The notes below the pieces were generated by a model that saw only the letters and a list, made by a program, of their open reading frames with translations, was not told where the DNA came from and searched no databases. A stretch of DNA of 64,000 bases from Thermoleophilia bacterium (lineage in GTDB: Bacteria > Actinomycetota > Thermoleophilia > RBG-16-64-13): NCBI GenBank assembly GCA_027493445.1, contig JAOSKU010000001.1, positions 2,562,822 to 2,626,821 on the forward strand. The letters run 5' to 3'. Positions 1 through 9,321 of this stretch are shown here, one piece after another (position 1 is the first letter of the stretch; each line of letters begins with the position of its first letter). A program made the position numbers and the translations under genes.

Positions 1-44
1 GCCGAGACGAATACGTTGGTGTCGAGGACGATTCGCCGCACCAT
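1..44 (-). CDS. PIN-domain protein (putative toxin), 5' end only
   Basis: Only the first 14 codons lie in the window. They read MVRRIVLDTNVFVS. The hydrophobic strand followed by LDTNVFVS is the usual N-terminus of PIN-family ribonuclease toxins, in which this Asp is the first metal ligand. The gene runs off the left edge. An imperfect palindrome sits directly upstream of the start, as in autoregulated toxin-antitoxin loci. No antitoxin gene is visible upstream within the window, so the partner is missing, downstream, or unrecognised. The family call rests on a short stretch. Confidence 0.6.
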   Translation of the reverse strand, partial: MVRRIVLDTNVFVS

Positions 45-47
45 AGC

Positions 48-65
48 GGTATTGTATACGATACC
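48..65. promoter_or_regulatory. Palindrome upstream of the PIN gene
   Basis: GGTATTGTATACGATACC is an inverted repeat with one mismatched pair, centred on GTATAC. It lies 4 bp upstream of the PIN start codon. Its position and AT-rich character suggest an operator, but the binding protein is unknown. Confidence 0.4.
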
Positions 66-97
66 AACTATTAGGTCAACGACGTGCGGGCTTCCAT

Positions 98-161
98 GTC
101 GAACGTCAATGCCGATCAGCGGCGGGCCGAAGGCGCGTCCGGCTGCATCGGCTTGTTAGAC
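98..161 (-). repeat. attC-like repeat, copy 1
   Basis: On the minus strand this begins with GTCTAAC (fits RYYYAAC) followed by AAG, contains two inverted GC-rich arms (GCAGCCGGACGCGCC and GCCCGCCGCTGATC) around TTCG, and ends with GTTCGAC, one base from GTTRRRY. This is the architecture of integron attC sites. The stop codon of the carbamoyltransferase (TAA, 158-156) lies inside the first box, as is common for cassette genes. It is clearly homologous to the copy at 6380-6439. Confidence 0.55.
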
Positions 162-687
162 ATTCCTCGTTGAGCCAGAAGGCGCCACGTTGTCGCCAAC
201 CCTGGGTTTTGGCATTCGTAAGTATTCCTGATATCTCCTTGAGGACTTCAGAGTGTAGCTTTGCCCTTCAACCACAAAGCCGTCCAAATCGTGTGTCCTG
301 ACATAGGCAGCAAGGTCATCTATCTTGTTGATGAAGCCCCGACCCTCGAAGTTCAGCGAGGTATTGCACAAAACACCGTAGCCAGTACGCTCCTTGAATG
401 CGATGAGCAGGTCGAACAAGCTGCGGTTAGTTGCAGATGACACCGTCTGAATGCGGGCAGTTCCATTCACGTGGGTAACAGCCGCGAGGGCATCCGTTCC
501 TGCAATATAAGTGTAGAGCATGTGCGGGCTCGCATGGTCGCAACCAAACCACCGTGCGGCATCCTCTTCCAGGCAAACAGGAGCAATCGGACGGAACTGC
601 TCGCGCTGCTTGATTTCATTCAGCCGGGTTCTGGTGCTTTCTCGGAATGGTGCGGCAAGAATTGAACGGTTCCCCAAAGCCCGTGGA
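156..687 (-). pseudogene. Carbamoyltransferase, C-terminal part (split by IS)
   Basis: This is the C-terminal third of a NodU/CmcH/TobZ-type O-carbamoyltransferase. It reads GNRSILAAP...LNEIKQREQFRPIAPVCLEED, then NTSLNFEG, the signature of the C-terminal Sua5/YrdC-like carbamoyl-adenylate domain. The first half of the gene is at 2107-3232. Removing the insertion element and one copy of the 8-bp duplication restores an uninterrupted frame of 550 codons through GPRALGNRS. The enzyme would transfer a carbamoyl group from carbamoyl phosphate to a sugar or other small molecule, consistent with the glycan genes upstream. As sequenced it is disrupted. Confidence 0.85.
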
Positions 688-2106
688 GGTCAAGTCCCGT
701 AATGTGGTGTAGCAGCCCGGCAGCCGAGACCTGAGTAGCAAATCGGCCACTGGGCGTCCTAGAATCGTCGAGGGTTCCGCCAAGAACATCGACGAGAGGA
801 GCATCACAGTGGCCGACCAGTACAGCATGACGCCTGCCGAAGCCGCGGGCAAGGTCCTTGCATCCGAGCATGGCGACTTCCTGAGAGAAGCCGTGCATTG
901 CGTGCTCAGGGAGATCATGGAGGGCGAGGTGAGCGCGGTCACAGGCGCGAGCTTCGGCGAACGTTCCCCGAGCGGGCCGTCCAGCGCAACGGCTACCGGC
1001 CCCGGGGGTTCGACACCCGCGTGGGCACCATCGAGCTCGCCATCCCCCGTCTCAGGCGGGGCAGCTACTTCCCGAGCTTCCTCGAGCCGAGACGCCGAAG
1101 CGAACAGGCCCTTGTCGCGGTGGAGGCCGAAGCCTACGTCAACGGGGTCTCGACGCGCAAGGTGGAGCGCCTGGTGGAGCAGCTCGGCATCGAGTCTATG
1201 AGCCGCTCCACCGTCTCCCGGCTCTGCACGGTGCTCGATGAGCAGGTCAGGCTCTTCCGGGAGCGCCCCTGGAGGGCCGCTACCCCTACCTGTGGCTCGA
1301 CGCCCGCATCGAGCGGGTGCGTGAGGAGGGGGGTGTCCGCCAGAAGGCCCTCATCGTCGCCTACGGCGTCCACGAGACCGGGCGCAGAGAGGTTCTTGGC
1401 ACCGACGTGGGCCAGGCGGAGAGCGAGGCCTTCTGGCGAGACTTCCTGCGTTACCTCGTGGCCCGGGGTCTCACGGGCGTCTTGCTCTGCGTCTCTGATG
1501 CCCACCCCGGCCTGAAGAAGGCCATCGCTCAGGTGCTCGGCTGCCCCTGGCAACGCTGCACCGTCCACTTCCTCCGGGACATGAAGGGGCATGTGGGGCG
1601 CTCGCAGCAGCAGATGGTCGCGGCGGCAGTGCGTCAGGTCTTCCAGGCCGAGGGTCTGGCCCAGGCCCGTCTCGTTCTCGGCGAGGTGGTCGCTCGGCTC
1701 GAGGGGCCGGCTCTCAAGGTGGCCCGTCTGCTCGAGGACGCAGAAGACGACCTCCTTGCCTTCCTTGACTTCCCGCGCGAGCACTGGTCCAAGCTGCGCT
1801 CGACCAACCCGCTCGAGCGCATCAACCGGGAGATCGGCAGACGAAGCGACGTGGTCGGCATCTACCCGAACGACCAGAGCCTCCTCCGGCTCACCGGGGC
1901 CCTCCTTTGCGAGCCAAACGACGAGTGGCTCGTCTCCCGCCGGTACCTCTCGGTCGAGTCCCTGGCGAAGCTCTACCACGACGACACCATCGACGCCGAC
2001 GAGATCACCCTGTCCATCCATCCTGCACGGAAGGAGGTGGCCCCGGCGGCGTAGCCGGGAGTCCGTAGCGACGATCGGGAGCTACACCACAAAGTGGGAC
2101 TTGACC
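688..2106 (+). mobile_element. IS256-family insertion sequence, 1419 bp
   Basis: The element is bounded by imperfect 26-bp terminal inverted repeats (688-713 and 2081-2106, 22 of 26 matching). Both start GGTCAAGTCCC and contain GTGGTGTAGC. It is flanked by an exact 8-bp duplication CCCGTGGA at 680-687 and 2107-2114, the usual size for this family. It encodes one IS256/MULE-type transposase. The target is the GPRALGNRS coding stretch of the carbamoyltransferase. The perfect duplication and cleanly restorable target frame indicate a recent insertion. Confidence 0.93.
809..2054 (+). CDS. IS256-family transposase (two single-base deletions)
   Basis: Three overlapping frames together give a typical mutator-type transposase of about 415 residues. 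The N-terminus is MADQYSMTPAEAAGKV. The central part has TRVGTIELAIPRLRRG. The catalytic core includes YLWLDARIERV (first Asp), VSDAHPGLKKAI (second Asp), the CTVHFLRDM motif and NPLERINREIGRR with the last Glu. The frame breaks fall in CCCC runs at 965-969 and 1266-1269. Adding one C at each restores SPERAVQRNGYR and RPLEGRYPYLW. Both are most simply sequencing undercalls, so the transposase may be intact. Confidence 0.88.
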
Positions 2107-3232
2107 CCCGTGGACCGATTTCATACTTGCCGTTCACCCATGCCAGGATGAGGTCATTGGCCAGCATGTCGGCAATCCTTGCATCATCAGGTCCGTAGAA
2201 ATCATACCGCGCCATATCGAAGGACCCGGCCATGTCGAAGCCAAGGCCTGAATAGACATTCCACTCAATCTTTGGATCCCCGGTATAGTGCAACTGCGCG
2301 TCGATAGCAGTTCCAATCGCGGATCCTGAGTCGTTGGCGACTGGCGGTACGAAGACCTCGGAGAAGAGCCCTGCTTCCTTCCACTTAGTATTCCAGTCGC
2401 AATTTAGGCCACATCCCCCAGCGATGATCAGGGGCATTCCTTTCTTCATATGTGTCTTGGCAAATCGATAGAATATTGCAAAGATCTCATCGCTAAATAT
2501 ACCTGCGAAGTTGCGAAACTCCGGATCATCAAGCCCCACGTTGTAGTAAGGCGAATGCTCGAGATCCTCATACAGACTGAGTTGGACATGCGCGGAGCCC
2601 AACAGAAAGTCCATCAGCTCTTGCTCTTCCACTGAAGGCATTTGGCGCTTAGAAAATGAGGCCAACGCCATGAGCTTCCCTGAGTCTGAGAAACGAGAAA
2701 AAGGCGCATTCTTCGGAAACGTTGGGTCGGCCAAGCCATAGATCGACGTGTAGCGGTTCCCAGGCTCATTCAGGACATCGCCAAGTAGCGCTATGTTCAG
2801 CCCAGAATCAATCTCGTAGAAAGCCCCAATCGCCCCTTCCCACACCAACGCATAGCATGGCGTGCCTTTCGGTAGATGGGACATGCCGAAAGCACAAAGT
2901 AGGTGCGACCGCTCGTGAGACGACGAGAAGTAGTGGACTTCCTTGCCCAATAGGCGCCGTTTGTCCATGATGATGTCGCTCTTCGTCACACCACGATACC
3001 CGGCATGGGGATGCGATCCGAGCAAGCGCGCGTCGCGTGGCCACCAACCGCCGGTGCAAATGACATCGGGCAATTCGTCCAGTTCACCAAGAACGGCGAA
3101 CACGTCATGAACGGATATGGGCGAGTAACGATAATTCGAGTTCTTCTCTGCCTCAATGGAGACCACGAGATGTGCATCCTTCAGGCAGGCGATCGCACCA
3201 TCATGGTCGGGCTTGTAGGAAAGAATATTCAT
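2107..3232 (-). pseudogene. Carbamoyltransferase, N-terminal part (split by IS)
   Basis: This is the N-terminal domain of the carbamoyltransferase whose C-terminus is at 156-687. It starts MNILSYKPDHDGAIACL, carries conserved HDGA and IEAEKNS stretches, and later has AGGCGLNCDWN and PVANDSGSAIGTA, which match the ASKHA-like N-terminal domain of the NodU/TobZ family. It ends at KYEIGPR where the insertion element begins. The start codon overlaps the upstream stop by 4 bp (ATGA), so it was the last gene of a translationally coupled glycan operon. Confidence 0.85.
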
Positions 3233-5411
3233 GTAAATAGCGGACTTTGATAGCGATTCGCTTCCAGCACAATCGAGGTTACAAAAGTAGTGGATGGGAG
3301 TTGTCGGCTAGCTAGCCGACCAGCAAGCTCATTGGAGCGGCACGGCCAAGTGTTTACGTGGAGGGCCATTGGCAGGTGGGGAATCGGTGTGGGCTGCCAG
3401 TCAACACGCCTGTGAACTAGGAGATTGTCAACAGACCATCGAATCTCACAGGGCCCCCACTCTATTGCGAACAGATGGGCTGATTCTGATGCGTCAAAGC
3501 CAAGGTCGACAAAGCTTGCTGCGCCTCGGTATCCGTAGTCAAACTTCGCGCCCTCGCCACCGGGGTTGTAGAAGACATTGACCAAGAGACGATCTGGTCG
3601 ATTTCCCGCAATCTCGATATCGATTTCCTGCCTCGGCGAGTCGCGATGAAGGAAGAACCCGGTAACCACACCGGGGACGTTCGATGCCCGGATGATGGCT
3701 TCGAATCTTCCATACAGGTATTTGTCCCGACTGGTCAAAGCCGCAGCGCCATATTCTCTAACACCTAGGGCTTCCCGCCTTACACTGAGGGCAGCTCCGA
3801 GCCCGGGACGGAACTCGATGTTGGATGGACGAAACAACGCCAAGTTGTCCGTGAAGGTATCGTCCCGCGGTAGCCAGTACCTTGAGTCGAGGAATCCCAG
3901 ACAATCGCTGACTCCCACAGGAGTTGCCGCGATTGCCGGGCCCCCTTCCGCTGGGACGCAGTGAATACCTTGCCACCGCCTACGTGGTTCGACAACCCAG
4001 GGCGACTTGTCTCGCTTGGGAGTCTGGCAGCAAGGAGTCTCTTCAACTTCAGTGTTGTTGCGGACCAGCTGTCTTTGCCCGATATCAGCAACCTCGGGGA
4101 AGGAACAAGCGGGCGGCGCGCATCTGAGGTGCTCGCAAACGACCTGCCACTTGTTGGATGCCTCCAGATCAAGAACGGCGATGTCAACTCCCTTGAGGTC
4201 GTCTAGCACCCCTCCCAAGTCGTTGTCATTCGCAGCGCTAGACTCACGAGTGGTGATAATGAATCTGGCCCTCCCATAACGCTCTCTGAGCGCCTTGGCT
4301 TCCCCGCCAACGACCCGATGTTCACATATGCGTCAAAGACTCGGTCGCCAACACCGGTAAGGAGCATCTCCAATTCATGACATGGGAGGTCCTGGAGATC
4401 ACTGCAGCATCGGTATCCAAGCATAGACAGGGCCATTGCAAGTGATGAAAGGCCAGAACCCTCGGGCCCGAACGCAAATACCGGTCTCTCGCATGGGCGG
4501 ACGTGAAACAAGGATGCGCCCTCACTGGTGATTGCACCAATTCTCGTAAGGGCCGGAAGCACTGAATACGAGTTGGTCGAACTAACATCTCGTCGCTGAC
4601 TGATGATAGACTTTCGTGTCGCGAGAACGTGCAGAACTCCGAACTGGTGATTTATCCAGAGATCTACGGGTCCTCGACAAGGAAGCAGTCGAAGGAGCTT
4701 CTCAGCGCCTTCGCGCGAAATCACGTATCCAGACAGAAACCACAGCCCCCGTACTGGGCCGAAAAGACTACACGAAAGGATTGTCTTCGGGGCACCGTAC
4801 TTCGCCTCCTCGTAGGACAAGTAGAGAATGTCGAAGTTGCTCCTCCCGTCTCCTTTGGTCTTGATCTCGCTCCAGGCCTGGTCAAGATATGGCACAAACT
4901 CGGGTCGAAACCACACATCGTCCTCAAGGACAAGCACATACTCATGACTACCCGCCGCAGTCTGTCTCCAGATGCCGATGTGTGAGCGAGCGACGGCAAT
5001 CTCTGGTTGACTCATCCTAATCGAGGAATTGAGTTCGATCCGGGTGGGAATGGCTAGCGGTTGGGGCTCTACGAAGAGCTGATCTGCGAGTGTGTAGTTT
5101 GGGTCGATGTCAGCATCTTCCGAGGGTTCCTTTACGAAGTGGCTAGCATCAACTGCGACATATCGATCAGTAAGGTTCCTAATTGCAGATCCAGAAGAAT
5201 CCAATACGTGTCCTAGCTCCAGTTCCATCTCGGCCCAACGATCTGGCTGACGATTCAAATTGATGACGTAGATGTGCCCTATCCTCGGACGTGCAGTTGT
5301 AGACAAGAGCCCGAATGCCTGAGATCTCTTCTTCGGTAGTAGTCGTCGGCATCTCACCGCGTAGCGGAACAAGAACTTCGAAGGTGCTTTCCGCAGGGAC
5401 TTCCGGTTCAT
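3229..5411 (-). CDS. GT25 glycosyltransferase / sulfotransferase-like / GH16 fusion (one frameshift)
   Basis: After adding one base in the CCCC run near 4302 the frame is continuous for about 727 residues. Residues about 45-270 are a GT25 (LPS/glycan) glycosyltransferase: IYVINLNRQPDRW, EIAVARSHIGIWR, the acidic VLVLEDDVWF motif, and GPVDLWINHQF. Residues about 295-400 begin with a P-loop-like FAFGPEGSGLSSLAMAL followed by FIITTRESS, resembling the 5'-PAPS site of sulfotransferases. The C-terminal 200 residues are a GH16 beta-glucanase-like domain with the catalytic EIDIE motif. The gene probably builds and trims or sulfates a surface polysaccharide. If the frameshift is real, it is two proteins split within the sulfotransferase-like part. 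Confidence 0.72.
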
Positions 5412-5439
5412 TCAGCATCCTCTGCCAATTTCTCGCATA

Positions 5440-6306
5440 TCATCCTTGATAGCCTCGGCAGTTTGAAAGCCTCCAGTTCCTTGGGTCGTTCCTATAACTG
5501 AGATCCCAGATGCTTCTAGCGATGCTTTCCCAGTCCCGCAGGACAAGAAGAGAATGCTTGACCTTGCCGCACTCAGTTACAGCGTCAAATATCGACTTGG
5601 TAAGATTCCCCGGGCCAGTTGTCGATTGAATTTCTGGCAGGCCGTGCACAGAGTCATTCTCAAGCGATAAGGTGGCTTGGGCCAGCGCGCGGTCTATCAG
5701 AGGGTGACCACTGGCAGCAATCAGCGGATTGTTGTTGAAGTAGAAGATCCAGCTCGCGGCATTGGCACCGGGCGCCGTGAAGAGCGAGGGTGGCACCATC
5801 ATATTCGTCGCCGTGTCATAGCACAGAGGTTGAAGTTTCAACCTTCCGTCGCCGAAGAGGTGTTGGATCTGAGCCCCATCGTACACGTCATCAGTATCTA
5901 CGTAGCAGCCACCTTCCACGAAGATATAGCAGAGGCGAAAGTAGTCTGACTGCATTGCCGGGTGATAGCACTTGTCGTATGCATGGCTATGCCGTGGGCC
6001 CAGTCTTCTACGAATGAACTCTCTCGCTTCGTGCTTGTCGAAAAGGAGTCGCTCAACGCCCTGCTGCTCTGCCCTCCTCCAGGTATTGATGCACTCGCAC
6101 ACGTCTTCAGGTAGTCGGCCCAGATCGTCCCAGAACTGCACAATCCTCATCGGAAGCTCTGTGGCGAATACGGACGATGGGCCAGCGGAGCCGCCGGAAC
6201 GCTGCACAAGCGTCCGAACAAAACTTGAGCGCGCGCGGTGGCTTTCTTCCAGCGGATCATCTGCGCTCATGGGAAGTCCCCGCTCGCACGATTGGCACAA
6301 AGGCAC
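5440..6306 (-). CDS. GT32-family glycosyltransferase
   Basis: The protein of 288 residues carries the sugar-binding DXD-type glycosyltransferase signature (Gly_transf_sug, OCH1-like). It has IVQFWDD near the N-terminus, then CINTW, then HPAMQSDYFRLCYIFVEGG leading into YVDTDDVY, where the Asp residues bind the metal and nucleotide-sugar. The first start gives a short non-conserved leader; MSADDPL at about 6270 is an alternative. It lies 28 bp upstream of the GT25 fusion gene and is presumably co-transcribed. The acceptor sugar cannot be told from sequence. Confidence 0.8.
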   Translation of the reverse strand: MPLCQSCERGLPMSADDPLEESHRARSSFVRTLVQRSGGSAGPSSVFATELPMRIVQFWDDLGRLPEDVCECINTWRRAEQQGVERLLFDKHEAREFIRRRLGPRHSHAYDKCYHPAMQSDYFRLCYIFVEGGCYVDTDDVYDGAQIQHLFGDGRLKLQPLCYDTATNMMVPPSLFTAPGANAASWIFYFNNNPLIAASGHPLIDRALAQATLSLENDSVHGLPEIQSTTGPGNLTKSIFDAVTECGKVKHSLLVLRDWESIARSIWDLSYRNDPRNWRLSNCRGYQG

Positions 6307-6379
6307 AGAAATGCAGCATGCCGGGTACGTTCAACCTGCTCATCCTTCATCATCCGGGGGCGCTTTCCGTGGTGTGTAT

Positions 6380-6439
6380 GTCTAACGTCCAGCATCAGTG
6401 GCGGCACGTAGCGCCGTCCGCTGCATGCAGTTGTTGGGC
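6380..6439 (-). repeat. attC-like repeat, copy 2
   Basis: On the minus strand the 60-bp unit starts GCCCAACAA (RYYYAAC box) and ends GTTAGAC (GTTRRRY box). Between them are GCAGCGGACGGCGC and GCCGCCACTGATGC, inverted arms around a short spacer. It aligns along its whole length with copy 1 at 98-161. It lies 25 bp after the qatD stop and upstream of the GT32 gene. All neighbouring genes share its orientation, as in an integron cassette array. No integrase is in the window. Confidence 0.6.
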
Positions 6440-6464
6440 GGCACATACGCATCGCGTATCTCTA

Positions 6465-7256
6465 TCAACTGGACGCTTCTTCCTCAATGAGCTTCCCCAA
6501 ACCGCGGAAGGCCTCAGAGTGTCGACGAGATTCGTTCGTCAGAACCCGCAAGTTGGCGTCGAGCTTTCGCTGCACTTCTTCCTCATCAAGGTCCCAGACT
6601 TCGCCGAGAATCGCTAACGCTCCCCCTAGTTGCCAAGGAGTGATGGGCGTCCCTGCAGCTTGTGAGAAGGGGCCGTCGGATTCGGTCAACACGCGGTCTC
6701 TCGCCATGATGCGAAGCAACGTTCGTCCACCCTTTGTCCCAAGCATCTCCGGGCCAACACTGAACCAGCATCCAAGACGGGCTGCACGACGAAGCTCTTC
6801 CACGCTCCCGGTGAACCAATGGAGAACCGCAGTTCCGGCGTCGGGGCGAGCTTCCAGTGAATCGAGGACTGGCGTGACAGCACCTCGAGAATGGATGCTC
6901 ATTACCCTTCCACCCGCGTCTGCCGTAGCGCGGAGTAGATCATCGAAAACGGCCCTCTGCAGCCGGAGCGTGTCCCTATGTGGAGCTGAGCCATCCATGC
7001 CGATCTCCCCGACAAACCGCGCGATAGGCAGTAGTTCGCGAAACTGGCGAACCTCGGTGTGGCGCTGGGCCACGAGCTCTGGATGGAGTCCCAGCGCGAC
7101 ACACACACGAGGAGCACGTCCGACAACGGCATTCGTGCCTTCCCAGGCAAGGGGGGTAGTGGTGACCGCCAGGACGTGGCATCCCCGTCTGGTGGCCTCC
7201 ACGACTATCGCCCCGGGATCTGGGAACAGGTCCACATGGCAGTGGAGGTCGATCAT
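6465..7256 (-). CDS. qatD: QatD, TatD-family nuclease of the Qat anti-phage system
   Basis: The 263-residue TatD-type metal-dependent hydrolase has the family metal ligands: MIDLHCHVDLFP at the N-terminus, GEIGMDG in the middle, SIHSRGA, HWFTGS and LTESDGPF. Housekeeping TatD genes are usually solitary. Here the gene overlaps the QueC-like gene by 4 bp and closes a KAP-ATPase, QatB, QueC-like, TatD order, which is diagnostic of Qat. The role in defence is presumably cleavage or processing of nucleic acid. The start is supported by the ATGA overlap. Confidence 0.93.
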   Translation of the reverse strand: MIDLHCHVDLFPDPGAIVVEATRRGCHVLAVTTTPLAWEGTNAVVGRAPRVCVALGLHPELVAQRHTEVRQFRELLPIARFVGEIGMDGSAPHRDTLRLQRAVFDDLLRATADAGGRVMSIHSRGAVTPVLDSLEARPDAGTAVLHWFTGSVEELRRAARLGCWFSVGPEMLGTKGGRTLLRIMARDRVLTESDGPFSQAAGTPITPWQLGGALAILGEVWDLDEEEVQRKLDANLRVLTNESRRHSEAFRGLGKLIEEEASS

Positions 7257-8515
7257 AGGACGCCAGCATGCTCCAATAGCGCCCGGAGCTCACCGAGGCC
7301 GCGCTCGACGAGGTCCGCCGCCGCGCATACGTCGCCGACGTACTCATGGCTCAGCGCGTTCCCGCACCACCTCAACGTGCCGTCGGCATCTGCGCGAAGG
7401 CATGCCAACGCAACTGACCGAACATCGTCAAAAGCGCGCTCGGCTCTGAGGTCTTCGTGGACGTACTCGGTGGAATCATCCACTCCCCACCTAGCGAACC
7501 CCGCACGACGGACCAGGCACGGAACACAGCGACCGCAGTGCTTATACCCAAAGCGGCCGAAGCGACCGCAACTTGTGGACTCGAAAACCTGGGACATCAG
7601 TAGCTGCTGGTCGGCGCAGCCCGCCAGCATCTCACCTTTCGTTTGGTGCAGGTAGGGATTCCGGATTCTGACGTTCAGACCAACTGCGTCCCATATCTGT
7701 TGTATCTGGCTGAGGAAGAACGGATGAGCCGTGCGCGTGCTGAGGCTGCCGATACGAAGCGGCGTCAGAGGCACGTTGTAGCTGATGAATCCGTTCTCGG
7801 GCACAACCAGCTCCACACTATCCGAGCGCCCTCGTAGAGCGGATGCCGCCAGCAACCCGAAAGCGAGGAAGATGATCGAGCGAGCTCGTTGAGAATGCTC
7901 CGCCTTGCCCGGGAACTGCGTTGCGTGAGACAGCTGAACGTGGGGCAGGCCGGAGCCGATCGCGCGCGCGAAGGCCGACTGGCGGGCGGCATCGCCTCTT
8001 ACGACCTGGCTGATGAAGACAGGCGTCCGTCCCGAGCTCGCCAAATCGATGGCCCCAACAAGGCTGTCAACACCCCCGGAGAGGAGGCACACGCAATCAG
8101 CCGCGATACCCCGGGAGCGCACGCAGCGTGATCGCCGAAGCGGTGAGAGTCCTCCTCCTTGAACTGTGATGGTCCACATGTCGCCCGTGAGAAACTGCAG
8201 CGCGCCCGCAAGAGCGTCGACCTGCGGCGCCCACACCGAAGGTTCACGCAGGGCAACGTGGAGGTCGATGACCCGAGTCCAGCCGTCCGGGCTGTCGCTA
8301 CGCAGGCAACAGGAATCAGCCGCTATGGCGCCGAGGGCCAGAATCGTGAAGTCCCAGGCGATCGGGTCGGGGGTGATTCCAGCCCGTCGGAGTGCCCCCC
8401 GAATCTTGACGGCTACCCTACCGTACCCGTCATCGGTCGGTGCCCGCATCATTGCGAAAGCATGGTCAGCATCGGTCGCGATCGCGGCAGGATTTGGGGC
8501 GCAAAGGATTCTCAC
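7253..8515 (-). CDS. qatC: QatC, QueC-like protein of the Qat anti-phage system
   Basis: The 420-residue protein has a PP-loop ATP pyrophosphatase motif CLLSGGVDSLVGA at about residue 145, and a C-terminal cysteine cluster with CGRCVPC typical of the zinc site of QueC. Its roughly 130-residue N-terminal extension is absent from housekeeping QueC and fits the defence-associated QatC. QueC makes preQ0; by analogy QatC may modify a nucleobase or protein, but the substrate in Qat is not known to me. Four-base overlaps with both neighbours indicate strict co-translation. Confidence 0.93.
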   Translation of the reverse strand: MRILCAPNPAAIATDADHAFAMMRAPTDDGYGRVAVKIRGALRRAGITPDPIAWDFTILALGAIAADSCCLRSDSPDGWTRVIDLHVALREPSVWAPQVDALAGALQFLTGDMWTITVQGGGLSPLRRSRCVRSRGIAADCVCLLSGGVDSLVGAIDLASSGRTPVFISQVVRGDAARQSAFARAIGSGLPHVQLSHATQFPGKAEHSQRARSIIFLAFGLLAASALRGRSDSVELVVPENGFISYNVPLTPLRIGSLSTRTAHPFFLSQIQQIWDAVGLNVRIRNPYLHQTKGEMLAGCADQQLLMSQVFESTSCGRFGRFGYKHCGRCVPCLVRRAGFARWGVDDSTEYVHEDLRAERAFDDVRSVALACLRADADGTLRWCGNALSHEYVGDVCAAADLVERGLGELRALLEHAGVL

Positions 8516-9321
8516 TGCGCATACACCTCGAACACTGTGAACGTGTCCTCCAAGACCTCATTGGCCATTCTCGTCGCCTGGGCGGTGGTTAACGGAGAAC
8601 CATTCGCTCGGTGCTTACGAAAGGTCGCGGCCACCGTCTCCTTGATGTAGTCTCTGATTTCGTCAAGCCTCCGCATTGCAGCGATTGGGCTGGGCGCGTT
8701 GTTCAGCACGGCCTTGCCGATGTCCAACTGCACGCGGTAGTGAATCTCGTAGACCAGATGGCGCTCAAGGACCCAGTCGATCTCTTCGGAAGTGAGTGCG
8801 CCCAGATCAACATTGGCATCCTCAAGCAGATCCGAGAGTGCTTCGGAGATGGCGTGCTGGCTCGCCTCAGCATCCTGCGAGCCATCCAAGGGGCTCACGA
8901 ACCGGGCGACAGCGTCGATGATCTCGCTTCCGGGCCGTCCAGACAGAGCCGACGCATCGAAAGGCTCGGCGTCAACGGTAGGGGATCCCGAGAGAGCGCT
9001 GAGCGCTCCGTAAAGAGCGCCCGAGCGAGACGAGGCGCTCCCCATCCGTCGAGCGGCCGTCCGACTTCCGCCAAGCCCTCGCCCCACGTATCGTCCGAGC
9101 CCTTGCCGCATGCTTGCAGAGGACCCACCGCGGGCAAAGTCGCCCATCGCTCTTCGAGCCCCGCTGAATCGAGCCGCCGGTGCCAGAGGCGCCACGCTGG
9201 CGGGCTGCTCTACATTCGGCTCCTGTTCTACGAAGTCACCCGCTGTTTCTGGATCGGGAACCCACGGGGGCACCAGCGGTACTCCGCCCCCTGGCCCCAA
9301 ACTCGAAGCGGAAGTACCCAT
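8512..9321 (-). CDS. qatB: QatB, Qat anti-phage system protein
   Basis: The true start is taken at 9321, where ATG overlaps the qatA stop (TGATG). This gives 269 residues beginning MGTSASSLGPGGGVPLVPPW, the characteristic GPGGG...PLVPPW opening of QatB proteins. A longer frame upstream is an overlap with qatA. The middle is Gly/Ser/Ala-rich (GRYVGRGLGGSRTAARRMG) and the C-terminal half is helical and acidic. There is no recognised catalytic motif and the biochemical role is unknown. Confidence 0.9.
   Translation of the reverse strand: MGTSASSLGPGGGVPLVPPWVPDPETAGDFVEQEPNVEQPASVAPLAPAARFSGARRAMGDFARGGSSASMRQGLGRYVGRGLGGSRTAARRMGSASSRSGALYGALSALSGSPTVDAEPFDASALSGRPGSEIIDAVARFVSPLDGSQDAEASQHAISEALSDLLEDANVDLGALTSEEIDWVLERHLVYEIHYRVQLDIGKAVLNNAPSPIAAMRRLDEIRDYIKETVAATFRKHRANGSPLTTAQATRMANEVLEDTFTVFEVYAQ

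Noticed and set aside
7059-7655. Plus-strand frames opposite the qat genes
   Set aside because: They cross two minus-strand genes with intact catalytic motifs and have no recognisable domains of their own.
6465-8515. Housekeeping tatD and queC genes
   Set aside because: The overlap with a QatB-like gene and a KAP ATPase, and the extended N-terminus of the QueC-like protein, indicate the Qat system.
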